NCBI GenBank assembly: GCA_934090685.1
Contig: CAKOJN010000009.1
Location: 1-39,444 of the forward strand
DNA from: an uncultured Bacilli bacterium
Lineage (GTDB): Bacteria > Bacillota_I > Bacilli_A > RF39 > UBA660
DNA length: 39,444 nucleotides
Direction: 5' to 3'
The position numbers and the translations under genes are program-made. Shown piece after piece: positions 24,989 through 32,675 of the stretch. The notes under the pieces were generated by a model. That model had not been told where the DNA came from, did not search any database, and worked only from the letters and a program-made list of their open reading frames with translations. Position 1 is the first letter of the stretch; each line of letters starts with the position of its first letter.

Positions 24989-27212
24989 AGAAATTAACGC
25001 CTTTAACTTTCATTTCAATTGGTTCATCATCCTCTTCTTCTGGACGATTCATACTTCTTCTTTCAAGTAACATCCATACTCTAGGTGCAATTAACAATGA
25101 TGAAATAGTACCAGCAATTAAACCAACAAGAATAGCTATATTAAATGTTAAGATATCATTAAGCCCTACACATAATAATGTAACTATTGCAGCTACTGTT
25201 GTAATACTAGTCCATACATTTCTCGTAATAGTTTCATTAGATGATATATTTACTAAATTTTCAAGTTCTTCATCTGTTAATTTCTTTCTATTTTTATATA
25301 ATTTATTTCTATTGTCTCTTATTCTATCAAATACAACTATTGTATCATTAATAGAATAACCTACGATTGTAAGAAGTGATGCTACTATTATAAAGTCTAC
25401 ACTTATATTGAATATAGCGAATATTGAAAGAGTTATTAATAAGTCATGTAATAACATTAATATACCGGAAATAGCATAGTTAAAATTAAATCTTATTGCT
25501 ACATAAAGTATAATTGCAATCATTGAATATAAAAGTGCTTTAATAGCATTTTTAGTCAAATTACTAGTAACTAAATTACTAATTTCATTAACAGAAGTAT
25601 CTACTCCCAATGCTTTTAATTCAGATTTAACTTTAATTTCATCTTTTTCTTCTAAAGTATCATTAAGTTTTAAATATCCTTCAGTCTTACTATTTAAATA
25701 AGTATCATAATCTCTTAAATCATAGTCTTTTACAATTTCATTTATTTTATCAAAATTTAAAGGTTCACTACTAGATAAATTAATTTGTGTACCACCTGTA
25801 AAATCAACACCAAAATTGAATCCACGAACTAGTACAAATATTAATCCTATTGCCATTATTGATAATGAAACAATTATAGGTTTCTTAGCAAATTTAACAT
25901 AGTTAAACTTTTTAACTTCATGAACATTACCAATAAATAATTTTTCCTTATCATTAAACATTTTTGTTTTAACAGTCATTATTTGTAATATACGGTATAA
26001 AATAACACATGCAAATATAGTTATAAATATTGTAATAATAAGCATAGTTGCAAATCCTTTAACAGATGATTCTCCAAATATATAAAGAATTACACCAGCA
26101 AGTAAAGTTGTTACATTAGCATCAATTATTGCTTTTAAACTACTCTTACTTCCTTCGCTAACCGCAGGTATTAACTTTTTACCTTTTCTTAATTCATCTT
26201 TAATTCTATCATTTGATATTATTATTGAATCCACTGCCATTCCTATACCTAGTACCAATGCAGCAATTCCTGTTAATGTAAGTACTCCACCTACAGCATT
26301 GTAAACAATGAACACAAGTAATGAATATACAAACAAACAAACACTACCAATAAGTCCACTTATTCTATACTTAAATACTAATATTAATGTTATTAATACA
26401 AATGTAATTATACCAGCAATACCAGTCTTAGTAATAGTTTCTGCTCCAAAAGATGGAGATACACTCTTAGGAGTTGCCTCTTCACTTAATTTTGTTGGAA
26501 GAGAGCCACTATTTATTAAATCTACTAAAGTTTGTGCTTCTTCCTTAGTGAAGTTTCCTTGTATTACAACGCTTCCACCATCAAGACCTTCTTTAACACT
26601 CGCAGCAGATATACATTTCATATTAGAATCTTTACCACAAGTTTCTTTTTCATTTTCATAAGAATCTAACTCTTCATTATAATCAAGCCATATTACTATC
26701 ATATTGTTTCCATTAGTTCTTTGAGATATTTTCTTGGTTACTTCATAGAATTTAGCAGTATCTTTTATATCAAGTTTAACTTCATATTGAAAACTTTTAC
26801 TATCTTGAGTAAGTGATGCCCCATTATTTCCAAGAATATCACTAGTCATAAGTAATTTATCATTAGTATCTCTAAATGATAACACAGCAGTAGTACTAAT
26901 TCTTTGTCTTGCTTCTTCTTCATTAGATACTCCTGGTAATTGAATTCTAATCAAATTATTTCCTTCAAATGCAATAACAGGTTCACTAACACCTAATGTA
27001 TCTATTCTATTAACAATAGCTTTATAAGTTTTATCTAAATCATCTTCTGTTATTTTTTTACCCTTTTCTAAAGGTTCAATTTTATATAGTATTTCAAATC
27101 CTCCCTGAAGATCAATACCATAACTTATTTTATTTAATGTGGGTTTTATCAAAAAAGCCCCAAGTGTTATAATTGCTATAACAATTAATAATGGTTTTAA
27201 TATTTTTTTCAT
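24987..27212 (-). CDS. secDF: Protein translocase subunit SecDF (fused)
   Basis: 741 aa, the fused SecD-SecF form seen in Bacillus. It uses the proton gradient to help pull secreted proteins through SecYEG. SecD half: GIDLQGGFEILYKI, the P1 domain, then LTGIAALVLGIGMAVDSIII. SecF half: FNFGVDFTGGTQINL and later VGYSINDTIVVFDRIRDN. Twelve membrane segments expected. In Bacillus the order is secDF-recJ-apt-relA-dtd; here recJ and apt are missing and rel follows within 14 nt. Confidence 0.95.
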   Translation of the reverse strand: MKKILKPLLIVIAIITLGAFLIKPTLNKISYGIDLQGGFEILYKIEPLEKGKKITEDDLDKTYKAIVNRIDTLGVSEPVIAFEGNNLIRIQLPGVSNEEEARQRISTTAVLSFRDTNDKLLMTSDILGNNGASLTQDSKSFQYEVKLDIKDTAKFYEVTKKISQRTNGNNMIVIWLDYNEELDSYENEKETCGKDSNMKCISAASVKEGLDGGSVVIQGNFTKEEAQTLVDLINSGSLPTKLSEEATPKSVSPSFGAETITKTGIAGIITFVLITLILVFKYRISGLIGSVCLFVYSLLVFIVYNAVGGVLTLTGIAALVLGIGMAVDSIIISNDRIKDELRKGKKLIPAVSEGSKSSLKAIIDANVTTLLAGVILYIFGESSVKGFATMLIITIFITIFACVILYRILQIMTVKTKMFNDKEKLFIGNVHEVKKFNYVKFAKKPIIVSLSIMAIGLIFVLVRGFNFGVDFTGGTQINLSSSEPLNFDKINEIVKDYDLRDYDTYLNSKTEGYLKLNDTLEEKDEIKVKSELKALGVDTSVNEISNLVTSNLTKNAIKALLYSMIAIILYVAIRFNFNYAISGILMLLHDLLITLSIFAIFNISVDFIIVASLLTIVGYSINDTIVVFDRIRDNRNKLYKNRKKLTDEELENLVNISSNETITRNVWTSITTVAAIVTLLCVGLNDILTFNIAILVGLIAGTISSLLIAPRVWMLLERRSMNRPEEEDDEPIEMKVKGVNF

Positions 27213-27223
27213 GTTTTTTCCTC

Positions 27224-27502
27224 CTAAAGATTATTATCGTTTTGTGTTGTTACCCTTTGCATTTTATTAGTGACATAGTTATTGATTTCAATATTACTTG
27301 CAAATAAAATATCACTTATAAGATCACATAGTTGTAAATCATGTTTCTTTTTCCAATTACTCTCAACAAGATAATTCCATATGTCTTCTTCATGAATATT
27401 TTTATATCCTAAACCTCTTAGTTCTTTAACTTTAGAATATAATGCAGGTTTAACTCTATTATATAGTTCTTTAATACTTTTAAACTCAATAGACTTATTC
27501 AT
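27224..27502 (-). CDS. comN: ComN-like post-transcriptional regulator
   Basis: 92 aa. The pattern VKPALYSKVKELRGLGY, then EEDIWNYLVESNWKK and LCDLISDILF matches the small ComN/post-transcriptional regulator family, which in Bacillus acts on comE mRNA. Length is normal. I chose the ATG at 27500-27502 (MNKSIEFK), because the frame before it adds an unconserved hydrophobic stretch. It is 11 nt upstream of secDF and thus the first gene of that operon. Competence genes are not in the window. Confidence 0.75.
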   Translation of the reverse strand: MNKSIEFKSIKELYNRVKPALYSKVKELRGLGYKNIHEEDIWNYLVESNWKKKHDLQLCDLISDILFASNIEINNYVTNKMQRVTTQNDNNL

Positions 27503-27726
27503 ATGCTTCACCAAAATAATTATACAATAGTTTATTAAAAAAAGATAGTTATTTAAGTTATACAATAAACTAAATCTATATAATTATACCTATCCTATAG
27601 TTAGATTTTACTTTTCTTTTAACTCCCCTCTTGTAATTAAATTGTTCTCACATAACATAATATAGTAATTGATAATCTTTATGCCTTTTAAAGGAGTTAG
27701 TTATCTATAATAACTCCATGTCAATT

Positions 27727-27745
27727 GGTGCCACATTGCGGCACC
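27727..27745. repeat. 19-nt palindrome in DUF1016 remnant (GAAMWH)
   Basis: Minus strand GGTGCCGCA, A, TGTGGCACC: 9-bp arms with one mismatch. Followed by CAATTGACATGG (QLTW). Confidence 0.9.
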
Positions 27746-27834
27746 CCTTCATTTTATTCCTCCTACTACAACATATTTTCTTTCCATATTATTTTTTAGT
27801 AGCATAAGAAAAAGATAAAAACTCCAAGATAATT

Positions 27835-27853
27835 GTCGCACCAGTGGTGCGAC
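27835..27853. repeat. 19-nt palindrome in DUF1016 remnant (VAPLVR)
   Basis: Minus strand GTCGCACCA, C, TGGTGCGAC: perfect 9-bp arms. Followed by CAATTATCTTGG (QLSW). Confidence 0.95.
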
Positions 27854-27998
27854 TTTCTTATTTCAAAATACTAGTTTATAATATTGTCTTCATATTTACC
27901 ACCTACTTCATTTAATAACTTACCTATTTCATAATATGTAACCATTCTATGTTTTTCTTTTAATTTTAATAGTTCACGATAATGAGACTAACTTAATT

Positions 27999-28017
27999 GT
28001 GAACGCATTGCGTTCAC
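27999..28017. repeat. 19-nt palindrome in DUF1016 remnant (VNAMRS)
   Basis: Minus strand GTGAACGCA, A, TGCGTTCAC: perfect 9-bp arms. Followed by CAATTAAGTTAG (QLS and a stop where Trp belongs). Confidence 0.95.
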
Positions 28018-28046
28018 TTTTTCATTTCTAAATAATAAATAGAATT

Positions 28047-28098
28047 TCCTCCTATTATTATAATCAGTCATAAAAAACAAAAACACTTCTTTTTTTTG
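28047..28098. repeat. Duplicated upstream region of the DUF1016 locus (copy B)
   Basis: Matches 17758-17810. Here the ribosome binding site AGGAGGAAATTC runs straight into the FYLLFRNEK codons, so the first ~80 codons and the start were deleted from this copy. Confidence 0.7.
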
Positions 28099-28116
28099 AA
28101 AACTTTTTAAAGAAAA

Positions 28117-28142
28117 TAAAAAAATAGAGATTTCTCTCTATT
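28117..28142 (-). terminator. Terminator of pilin copy 2
   Basis: Minus strand AATAGAGA, 4-nt loop, TCTCTATT followed by seven T, directly after the stop codon. Confidence 0.85.
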
Positions 28143-28143
28143 A

Positions 28144-28272
28144 TTATCCAATTCTAAATGCTGGAGAAACGCCGTATTTAATATTAGCATCATAACTGTT
28201 CCAAACACCATCATAGTCGACACTGTAGAAAGAAATATCATAATTAGAAGAAGCGCAGCGGAGCCACCACCA
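28144..28272 (-). other. Candidate variable region of pilin copy 2
   Basis: 129 nt aligning without gaps to 14564-14692. About 33 base differences, 24 of them at codon positions 1 and 2, giving 17 amino-acid changes in 42. Confidence 0.5.
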
Positions 28273-29247
28273 ATTAGCCTTTCCTGCACTGTTATTTTTA
28301 ATTGCACCATCCTTACTATTTGTAGTAACGCCTCTAATTTTATAATAATCTAATTGTCTTGTTAAATCAGCTGCTGAATCATATTCGTTTAAAAAATTAC
28401 TATATATTTCTTTAGGTGCTAATAAATATAGTTTATCTTCTGGTGATGTAAAATAACCAGTATCACCACTACCGTGACCTGATACTGTTTTTGTATCAAT
28501 AATTACACTTTTTAATTTCGGTGGTAATGAATTATAAATATCATTATTTATAAACGTTTTCATTTGACTTTCTGGCCATCCACCTATATTAGTGGCAGTA
28601 CGATTCATATTATGCGTAGTTATTATATCTGTAAACTCTACTACAAATCCACATGCGCTTTGTGAGAAATTACTGTCATTGCATTCATTTGGTGTAGACA
28701 TATTAGCTATTCTTACCATATGTTTTCCATATATACCTAAGTCTACTTCTCTTTCATCACCAACATGATAATTACTTGTATTTCCTGCTTTAACATTATT
28801 TGCTATTGTACTCCATGAATCATATGCAAATGATGCTGACATACATTCAAACTTATAATCTGTTGGTATTGGTTTTAAATCTGTTATTTTTAAGTCTGTT
28901 ATTTTTTTATTATCTGGTAATTCTACTATCCACTCTCCATTTGATACTTTCATACTTTTAACTGATCCATCAGCATTTAAAAGTACGCAGTATTTTAAAC
29001 TTTTACCTGTCATTTCTAATTTAGTATCATCTTCCGAACTAATATAAGTTAGTTTATTTTCTTTCATTGATTCAGATATATACTTCTTAGATACTTCACT
29101 GTAAATTGTTTTTGTTTCTGTTAAGAAACTATTCTTTTTTGAATCGTTAAACATTTTAAGTACGTTTGGTAATGCTATTATTACTAAGATTGCTAAGATT
29201 GCTATTACTGCTAGTAGTTCTACTAATGTAAATCCTTTATTTTTCAT
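28144..29247 (-). CDS. Pilin-like surface protein with DUF6273/lectin-like variable C-terminus (copy 2)
   Basis: 367 aa. The prepilin signal and residues 1-118 are about 90% identical to copy 1 (14564); the linker differs (ITDLKITDL direct repeat), and the DUF6273 domain is clearly related but more diverged (VGDEREVDLGIYGKHMVRIA, SACGFVVEFTDIITTHNMN, KLYLLAPKEIYSNF). The end reads WWWLRCASSNYDISFYSVDY and finishes KYGVSPAFRIG. The equal length of the last 42 codons and the NNY pattern suggest both are targets of the same diversification process. The promoter is a close copy of that of copy 1 but without the G tract. Confidence 0.8.
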   Translation of the reverse strand: MKNKGFTLVELLAVIAILAILVIIALPNVLKMFNDSKKNSFLTETKTIYSEVSKKYISESMKENKLTYISSEDDTKLEMTGKSLKYCVLLNADGSVKSMKVSNGEWIVELPDNKKITDLKITDLKPIPTDYKFECMSASFAYDSWSTIANNVKAGNTSNYHVGDEREVDLGIYGKHMVRIANMSTPNECNDSNFSQSACGFVVEFTDIITTHNMNRTATNIGGWPESQMKTFINNDIYNSLPPKLKSVIIDTKTVSGHGSGDTGYFTSPEDKLYLLAPKEIYSNFLNEYDSAADLTRQLDYYKIRGVTTNSKDGAIKNNSAGKANWWWLRCASSNYDISFYSVDYDGVWNSYDANIKYGVSPAFRIG

Positions 29248-29289
29248 TTTATCCTACTCCTTTACTCTTATTTTACTTAGTATACTCGA

Positions 29290-29318
29290 ATTATAACATT
29301 TGCTATTTCATCAGTCAA
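29290..29318 (-). promoter_or_regulatory. Pilin copy 2 promoter
   Basis: Minus strand -35 TTGACT (29313-29318), 17-bp spacer, -10 TATAAT (29290-29295): close to the sigma-A consensus with ideal spacing. The following leader (ACTAAGTAAAxTA...AGTAAAGGAGTA) matches copy 1. Confidence 0.8.
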
Positions 29319-29334
29319 TTTACATATGATTGAC
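29314..29334. promoter_or_regulatory. Inverted repeat at the pilin copy 2 promoter
   Basis: Same 21-nt GTCAATT...GATTGAC repeat as at 15778-15798, with one base changed in the centre. Here there is no divergent gene, yet the outer half is kept, which favours an operator. Confidence 0.55.
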
Positions 29335-29354
29335 GTCTAACGAATTTTTACAAA

Positions 29355-29378
29355 ATAAAAATAGAGATTTCTCTCTAC
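29355..29378 (-). terminator. Terminator of the M16 operon
   Basis: Minus strand TAGAGA, 4-nt loop, TCTCTA then TTTTTA. The stop codon TAG of the gene forms the start of the stem. Confidence 0.75.
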
Positions 29379-30640
29379 TTTACTGTTCTAATTATAGATA
29401 TATTATCAAATTCAAATGATTTTAATATTTTATTTGTTTCTTCATAAGTCATATTATTAATTCTAGAATAATCATTATAACTTAATCCTTCATCTAGCAT
29501 AATAGATTCACAAATTATATATTCAACATCTTCTATATTATCAAAATCACATATGTAACCTTTTAAATAGATTTTTTTCTTTCTTTCAAAATCACTTTTT
29601 GTAAGTTTTAATTTATTAATATCTTTTTTAATTCTTTCAATAAATAAATTACCATCATTAGTGAATGCAGAAATACCTATAATAACATAATCATCTATTA
29701 TATTTATTCCACTTCCTATACTTATTACTATGTTTTCATTTTTATATTTTTCAAATAGTTCACTAGTCGCAGAAAAATTATTAGACATAATTATATTTAA
29801 ATATATTCTAAGTAAATCATTATCTTTTATTGCAAAGTTTTTTCTTGGTATTTTAATACCTAACTTTACTCTTACATCTTCTGTATCTTTTGTAATTTCT
29901 TCATATGGAACAGATACTTTTTTATCATCTTTTTCTTTTATAACTTTTGGTATTTCTTTATTAGGTAAATCTAAGTGTGATAAATACTCTTTTATTTCTT
30001 CTATTATTTCTTTAGTATCAAAATCACCTGTTACGATTATAAAAGTATTTTTTGGAATATAAAAATTATTATAAACTGTCATTAAACTTTCTTTAGTAAT
30101 TTTCTCAATATCACTTCTTTCGCCCACTACTGTGTTTCTCATAAATGAGTTATTAAATAAATTTTTATAAAGATGATCATACATATTTCTATCAATATTA
30201 TCTTTATACATATCTATTTCTTCACCTATGATACCTTTTTCTTTCTCTACTGACTCATCAGTAATATCAGGATGATAGAAAAGTTCTAATAATATTCTTA
30301 AATTTTCTTTAATATTAATACTACCAAATATATTATAATTTGTTCCTCTATAACTAGTCCATGCATTTGCTAAACTACCTAGTTCATTAATCTTTTTTGA
30401 AATTTCAACGTTTTCTGAAAGTGCCATGACTTTATGTTCTAAAAAATGAGCAGAACCTGGTATAATATCAAATACTTTATTTCCAACTTTATATTTTTCT
30501 ACACAAGCACCATATTTAACTGATATTGATAAATAAAAGTTTTTCGTTTTTTTAGTAGGATACATATAAACTGTAATACCATTATCTAATGTTTCTATAA
30601 ATAATTCTTCATCTACTTTTTCAAATGTTTTCTTTATCAT
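29375..30640 (-). CDS. M16 family zinc peptidase, YmfH-like
   Basis: 421 aa. Inverted zinc motif HFLEH (His65, Glu68, His69) and the distal Glu in GIIGEEIDMYKDN, so this is the active subunit. It contains the usual two halves of an M16B peptidase. Its start overlaps the stop of the inactive partner by one base. The same ymfF-ymfH pair lies near spoIIIE in Bacillus, and here too it neighbours an FtsK/SpoIIIE gene. Substrate unknown. Confidence 0.88.
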   Translation of the reverse strand: MIKKTFEKVDEELFIETLDNGITVYMYPTKKTKNFYLSISVKYGACVEKYKVGNKVFDIIPGSAHFLEHKVMALSENVEISKKINELGSLANAWTSYRGTNYNIFGSINIKENLRILLELFYHPDITDESVEKEKGIIGEEIDMYKDNIDRNMYDHLYKNLFNNSFMRNTVVGERSDIEKITKESLMTVYNNFYIPKNTFIIVTGDFDTKEIIEEIKEYLSHLDLPNKEIPKVIKEKDDKKVSVPYEEITKDTEDVRVKLGIKIPRKNFAIKDNDLLRIYLNIIMSNNFSATSELFEKYKNENIVISIGSGINIIDDYVIIGISAFTNDGNLFIERIKKDINKLKLTKSDFERKKKIYLKGYICDFDNIEDVEYIICESIMLDEGLSYNDYSRINNMTYEETNKILKSFEFDNISIIRTVK

Positions 30641-31896
30641 TAGTTATCTCCTTTCAATAAATATATTGTCTGGATATTTATTTTTTTATTAAGTTCAACT
30701 ATTTCATCAACTGTTACATTATTTAATTTTTCTCTCAATGTTTCTATATCTTCAGTTTCTTCAAACTCTTTAATATAATATTTATTTATTTGAGATGTAA
30801 CATCATCATAATAGTTATTTAAGTAAGTATTAATTGTTTTTAAAGCATAATCATATAGTTTTTCTATTATATTTTTATTATTCATCATTTCTACACATTT
30901 CTTTATTAATTCGATAGATTTATCTGCATTATCTTTATTGATACCAGCATATATAGTTAATGCATTATTATATTTAGAAAAGTATGAACCTATTGAATAA
31001 CATAATGAATTTTGTTCTCTTACTATATTGAATAATAATGAATCATTCATTGTACCAAGTATTGTATTATATATTTTAAGTACATGATTCATTTCATGAT
31101 AAGTTGGTTCTTTTATTCTATATCCTATTAATAATCTTGATTGTTTGAAAGGTAAAGTATCTGTTTTTGTTATTAATTTAGTATTATATTTTTGTTTTAT
31201 TTTTAAATCAATTTTATCTTTTGATGATTTTATTTTATTAAATTTATTTTTAATAATACCAATTATTTCATCATTATATTCACCATGTACCGCTATATCT
31301 ATTTTATATTCTCCATCAAATAATTTTTTATAAAACTCATATAGTTTTAAAGGAGTTATATTTTCTATTTCTTCTATAGTAGGCATTGTACCATTTTCAC
31401 CAGGAGTTCCTTTGTACATTAATTTTCCATATTCTATAGATGCATATTTAGCAGGATTATCTTTTGTTGATTTAATTGATGATATAACATCGTTTTTAAT
31501 TATATTAAAGTAGTTTTCATCAAATCCATCTTTAGTTACATTAGGATTAAATAATACTTCACAAAGAAATTCTATTGATTTTGATAGATATTCATTTTTT
31601 GTATACTTTGGATTTAAAAAATCAAGTGCGAATGAAAATGATAATGAATTTCCCGTTGATGTAAATGAAGATGCTACTCTACTTCCATATAGTTCTTCAC
31701 CTTCTATTGCTATTTTATTTTTAGTATTATATTTTTTAGTCGTATAAACCATATTTTTTGTCAATAATACTCCATAAGGTACATCATTTTTATCATATTT
31801 TTTAGTGAAAAATACTACTACATTCATTATTTTAAATCTGTCATTATTTATTAAATGCAATGTATAATTGTCTTCTATTATTTTTTTATATTCCAT
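30640..31896 (-). CDS. M16 family peptidase, inactive subunit, YmfF-like
   Basis: 418 aa. Shares the M16 fold (ALDFLNPKYTKNEYLSKSIEF, IVREQNSLCYSIGSYFSKYN) but where the HxxEH motif should be it reads LLTKNMVYTT, so it has no zinc site. In pairs of this kind one subunit is catalytic and the other shapes the chamber. First gene of the two-gene operon. Confidence 0.85.
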   Translation of the reverse strand: MEYKKIIEDNYTLHLINNDRFKIMNVVVFFTKKYDKNDVPYGVLLTKNMVYTTKKYNTKNKIAIEGEELYGSRVASSFTSTGNSLSFSFALDFLNPKYTKNEYLSKSIEFLCEVLFNPNVTKDGFDENYFNIIKNDVISSIKSTKDNPAKYASIEYGKLMYKGTPGENGTMPTIEEIENITPLKLYEFYKKLFDGEYKIDIAVHGEYNDEIIGIIKNKFNKIKSSKDKIDLKIKQKYNTKLITKTDTLPFKQSRLLIGYRIKEPTYHEMNHVLKIYNTILGTMNDSLLFNIVREQNSLCYSIGSYFSKYNNALTIYAGINKDNADKSIELIKKCVEMMNNKNIIEKLYDYALKTINTYLNNYYDDVTSQINKYYIKEFEETEDIETLREKLNNVTVDEIVELNKKINIQTIYLLKGDN

Positions 31897-31925
31897 ATTA
31901 ATCTCCTCAAATTATATTTTACCTG

Positions 31926-31956
31926 AAAAAAGAAGAAAATCATCATCTTCTTTTTT
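31926..31956. terminator. Terminator after deoD
   Basis: AAAAAAGAAGA / TCTTCTTTTTT, an 11-bp stem with a 9-nt loop, followed by T on both strands. Separates the ezrA-ftsK-deoD run from the M16 pair. Confidence 0.8.
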
Positions 31957-31970
31957 ATTATTTACAAAAA

Positions 31971-32675
31971 CTATTCTTTTATAATAGATTCAAGTGCTAA
32001 AAATATCATTTCATCAAGTTTTTGTTCTCTTTCTTTAGCATCTATTTCTTCATGAGTAATTAAATTATCACTAATAGTTAATATTGCAGTTGCTTTCTTT
32101 AAGAATTTTTTTGCATTATAGAAAAGTGCATAACATTCCATTTCAACTGCTTTACACCCCATTTCAATGAATTTAGAATAATCTTTATTTTCAGTATAAA
32201 ATGCTTCAGTAGTATGAACTCTACCTAGTTTAGCATTTATTCTTTTAAGTGCAGCAGTTTGCATAATTATTCCATTTAAGTCACCCGAAGAATTAATGAT
32301 TTCTATATCTTCTCTTCCTGCTTCTTCATCAAAATATGTTTTCGAATAACATGAGTCTGCGACTAATAAGTCATATACTTTTAACTCTTCACTATAACTT
32401 CCAGCAGTACCTATTCTAATTATTGAATCCACATCATAATCATTAAATAATTCATAACTATAAATTCCCATGCTTCCAATACCCATACCACTTGAGAATA
32501 TTGTTACTTCTACATCTTTATAAGTACCTGTATATGCAAGTTCTCCTCTTAAAGTATTTACAAGTTTTGAATCCTTCAAATATTTATTTGCTATATACTT
32601 AGCGCGATTTGGATCTCCTGGCATTAATACTCTTTTAGCAATTTGTCCTTTTTCTGCTTCTATATGTACAGTCAT
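31971..32675 (-). CDS. deoD: Purine-nucleoside phosphorylase, DeoD type
   Basis: 234 aa, the hexameric class. Phosphorolysis of purine (deoxy)nucleosides. Signatures: RVLMPGDPNRAKYIA (phosphate binding), SSGMGIGSMGIYSYEL, IRIGTAGSY and GCKAVEMECYALF (the Glu pair contacting ribose) and the Asp in TISDNL. It overlaps the stop of ftsK by one base. Confidence 0.95.
   Translation of the reverse strand: MTVHIEAEKGQIAKRVLMPGDPNRAKYIANKYLKDSKLVNTLRGELAYTGTYKDVEVTIFSSGMGIGSMGIYSYELFNDYDVDSIIRIGTAGSYSEELKVYDLLVADSCYSKTYFDEEAGREDIEIINSSGDLNGIIMQTAALKRINAKLGRVHTTEAFYTENKDYSKFIEMGCKAVEMECYALFYNAKKFLKKATAILTISDNLITHEEIDAKEREQKLDEMIFLALESIIKE

Larger units (their letters stand above)
27608..28073 (-). pseudogene. 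Scrambled remnants of DUF1016 genes
   Basis: No intact frame, but four pieces match the DUF1016 protein at 16862. From right to left on the minus strand: FYLLFRNEKVNAMRSQLS then a stop in place of Trp and SHYRELLKLK; then EKHRMVTYYEIGKLLNEVGG and KYEDNIIN (an N-terminal piece, out of order); then KVAPLVRQLSWSFYLF; then GAAMWHQLTWSYYR, shift, LTPLKGIKIINYYIMLCENN and LITRGELKEK. The repeated middle motif shows at least three gene copies once stood here in tandem. Three of the pieces carry palindromes at the same codons. Confidence 0.8.

Noticed and set aside
27566..28143. Repeated palindromes viewed as a CRISPR array
   Set aside because: The palindromes differ in sequence, are unevenly spaced and are embedded in protein-coding remnants; no repeat-spacer pattern and no cas genes.
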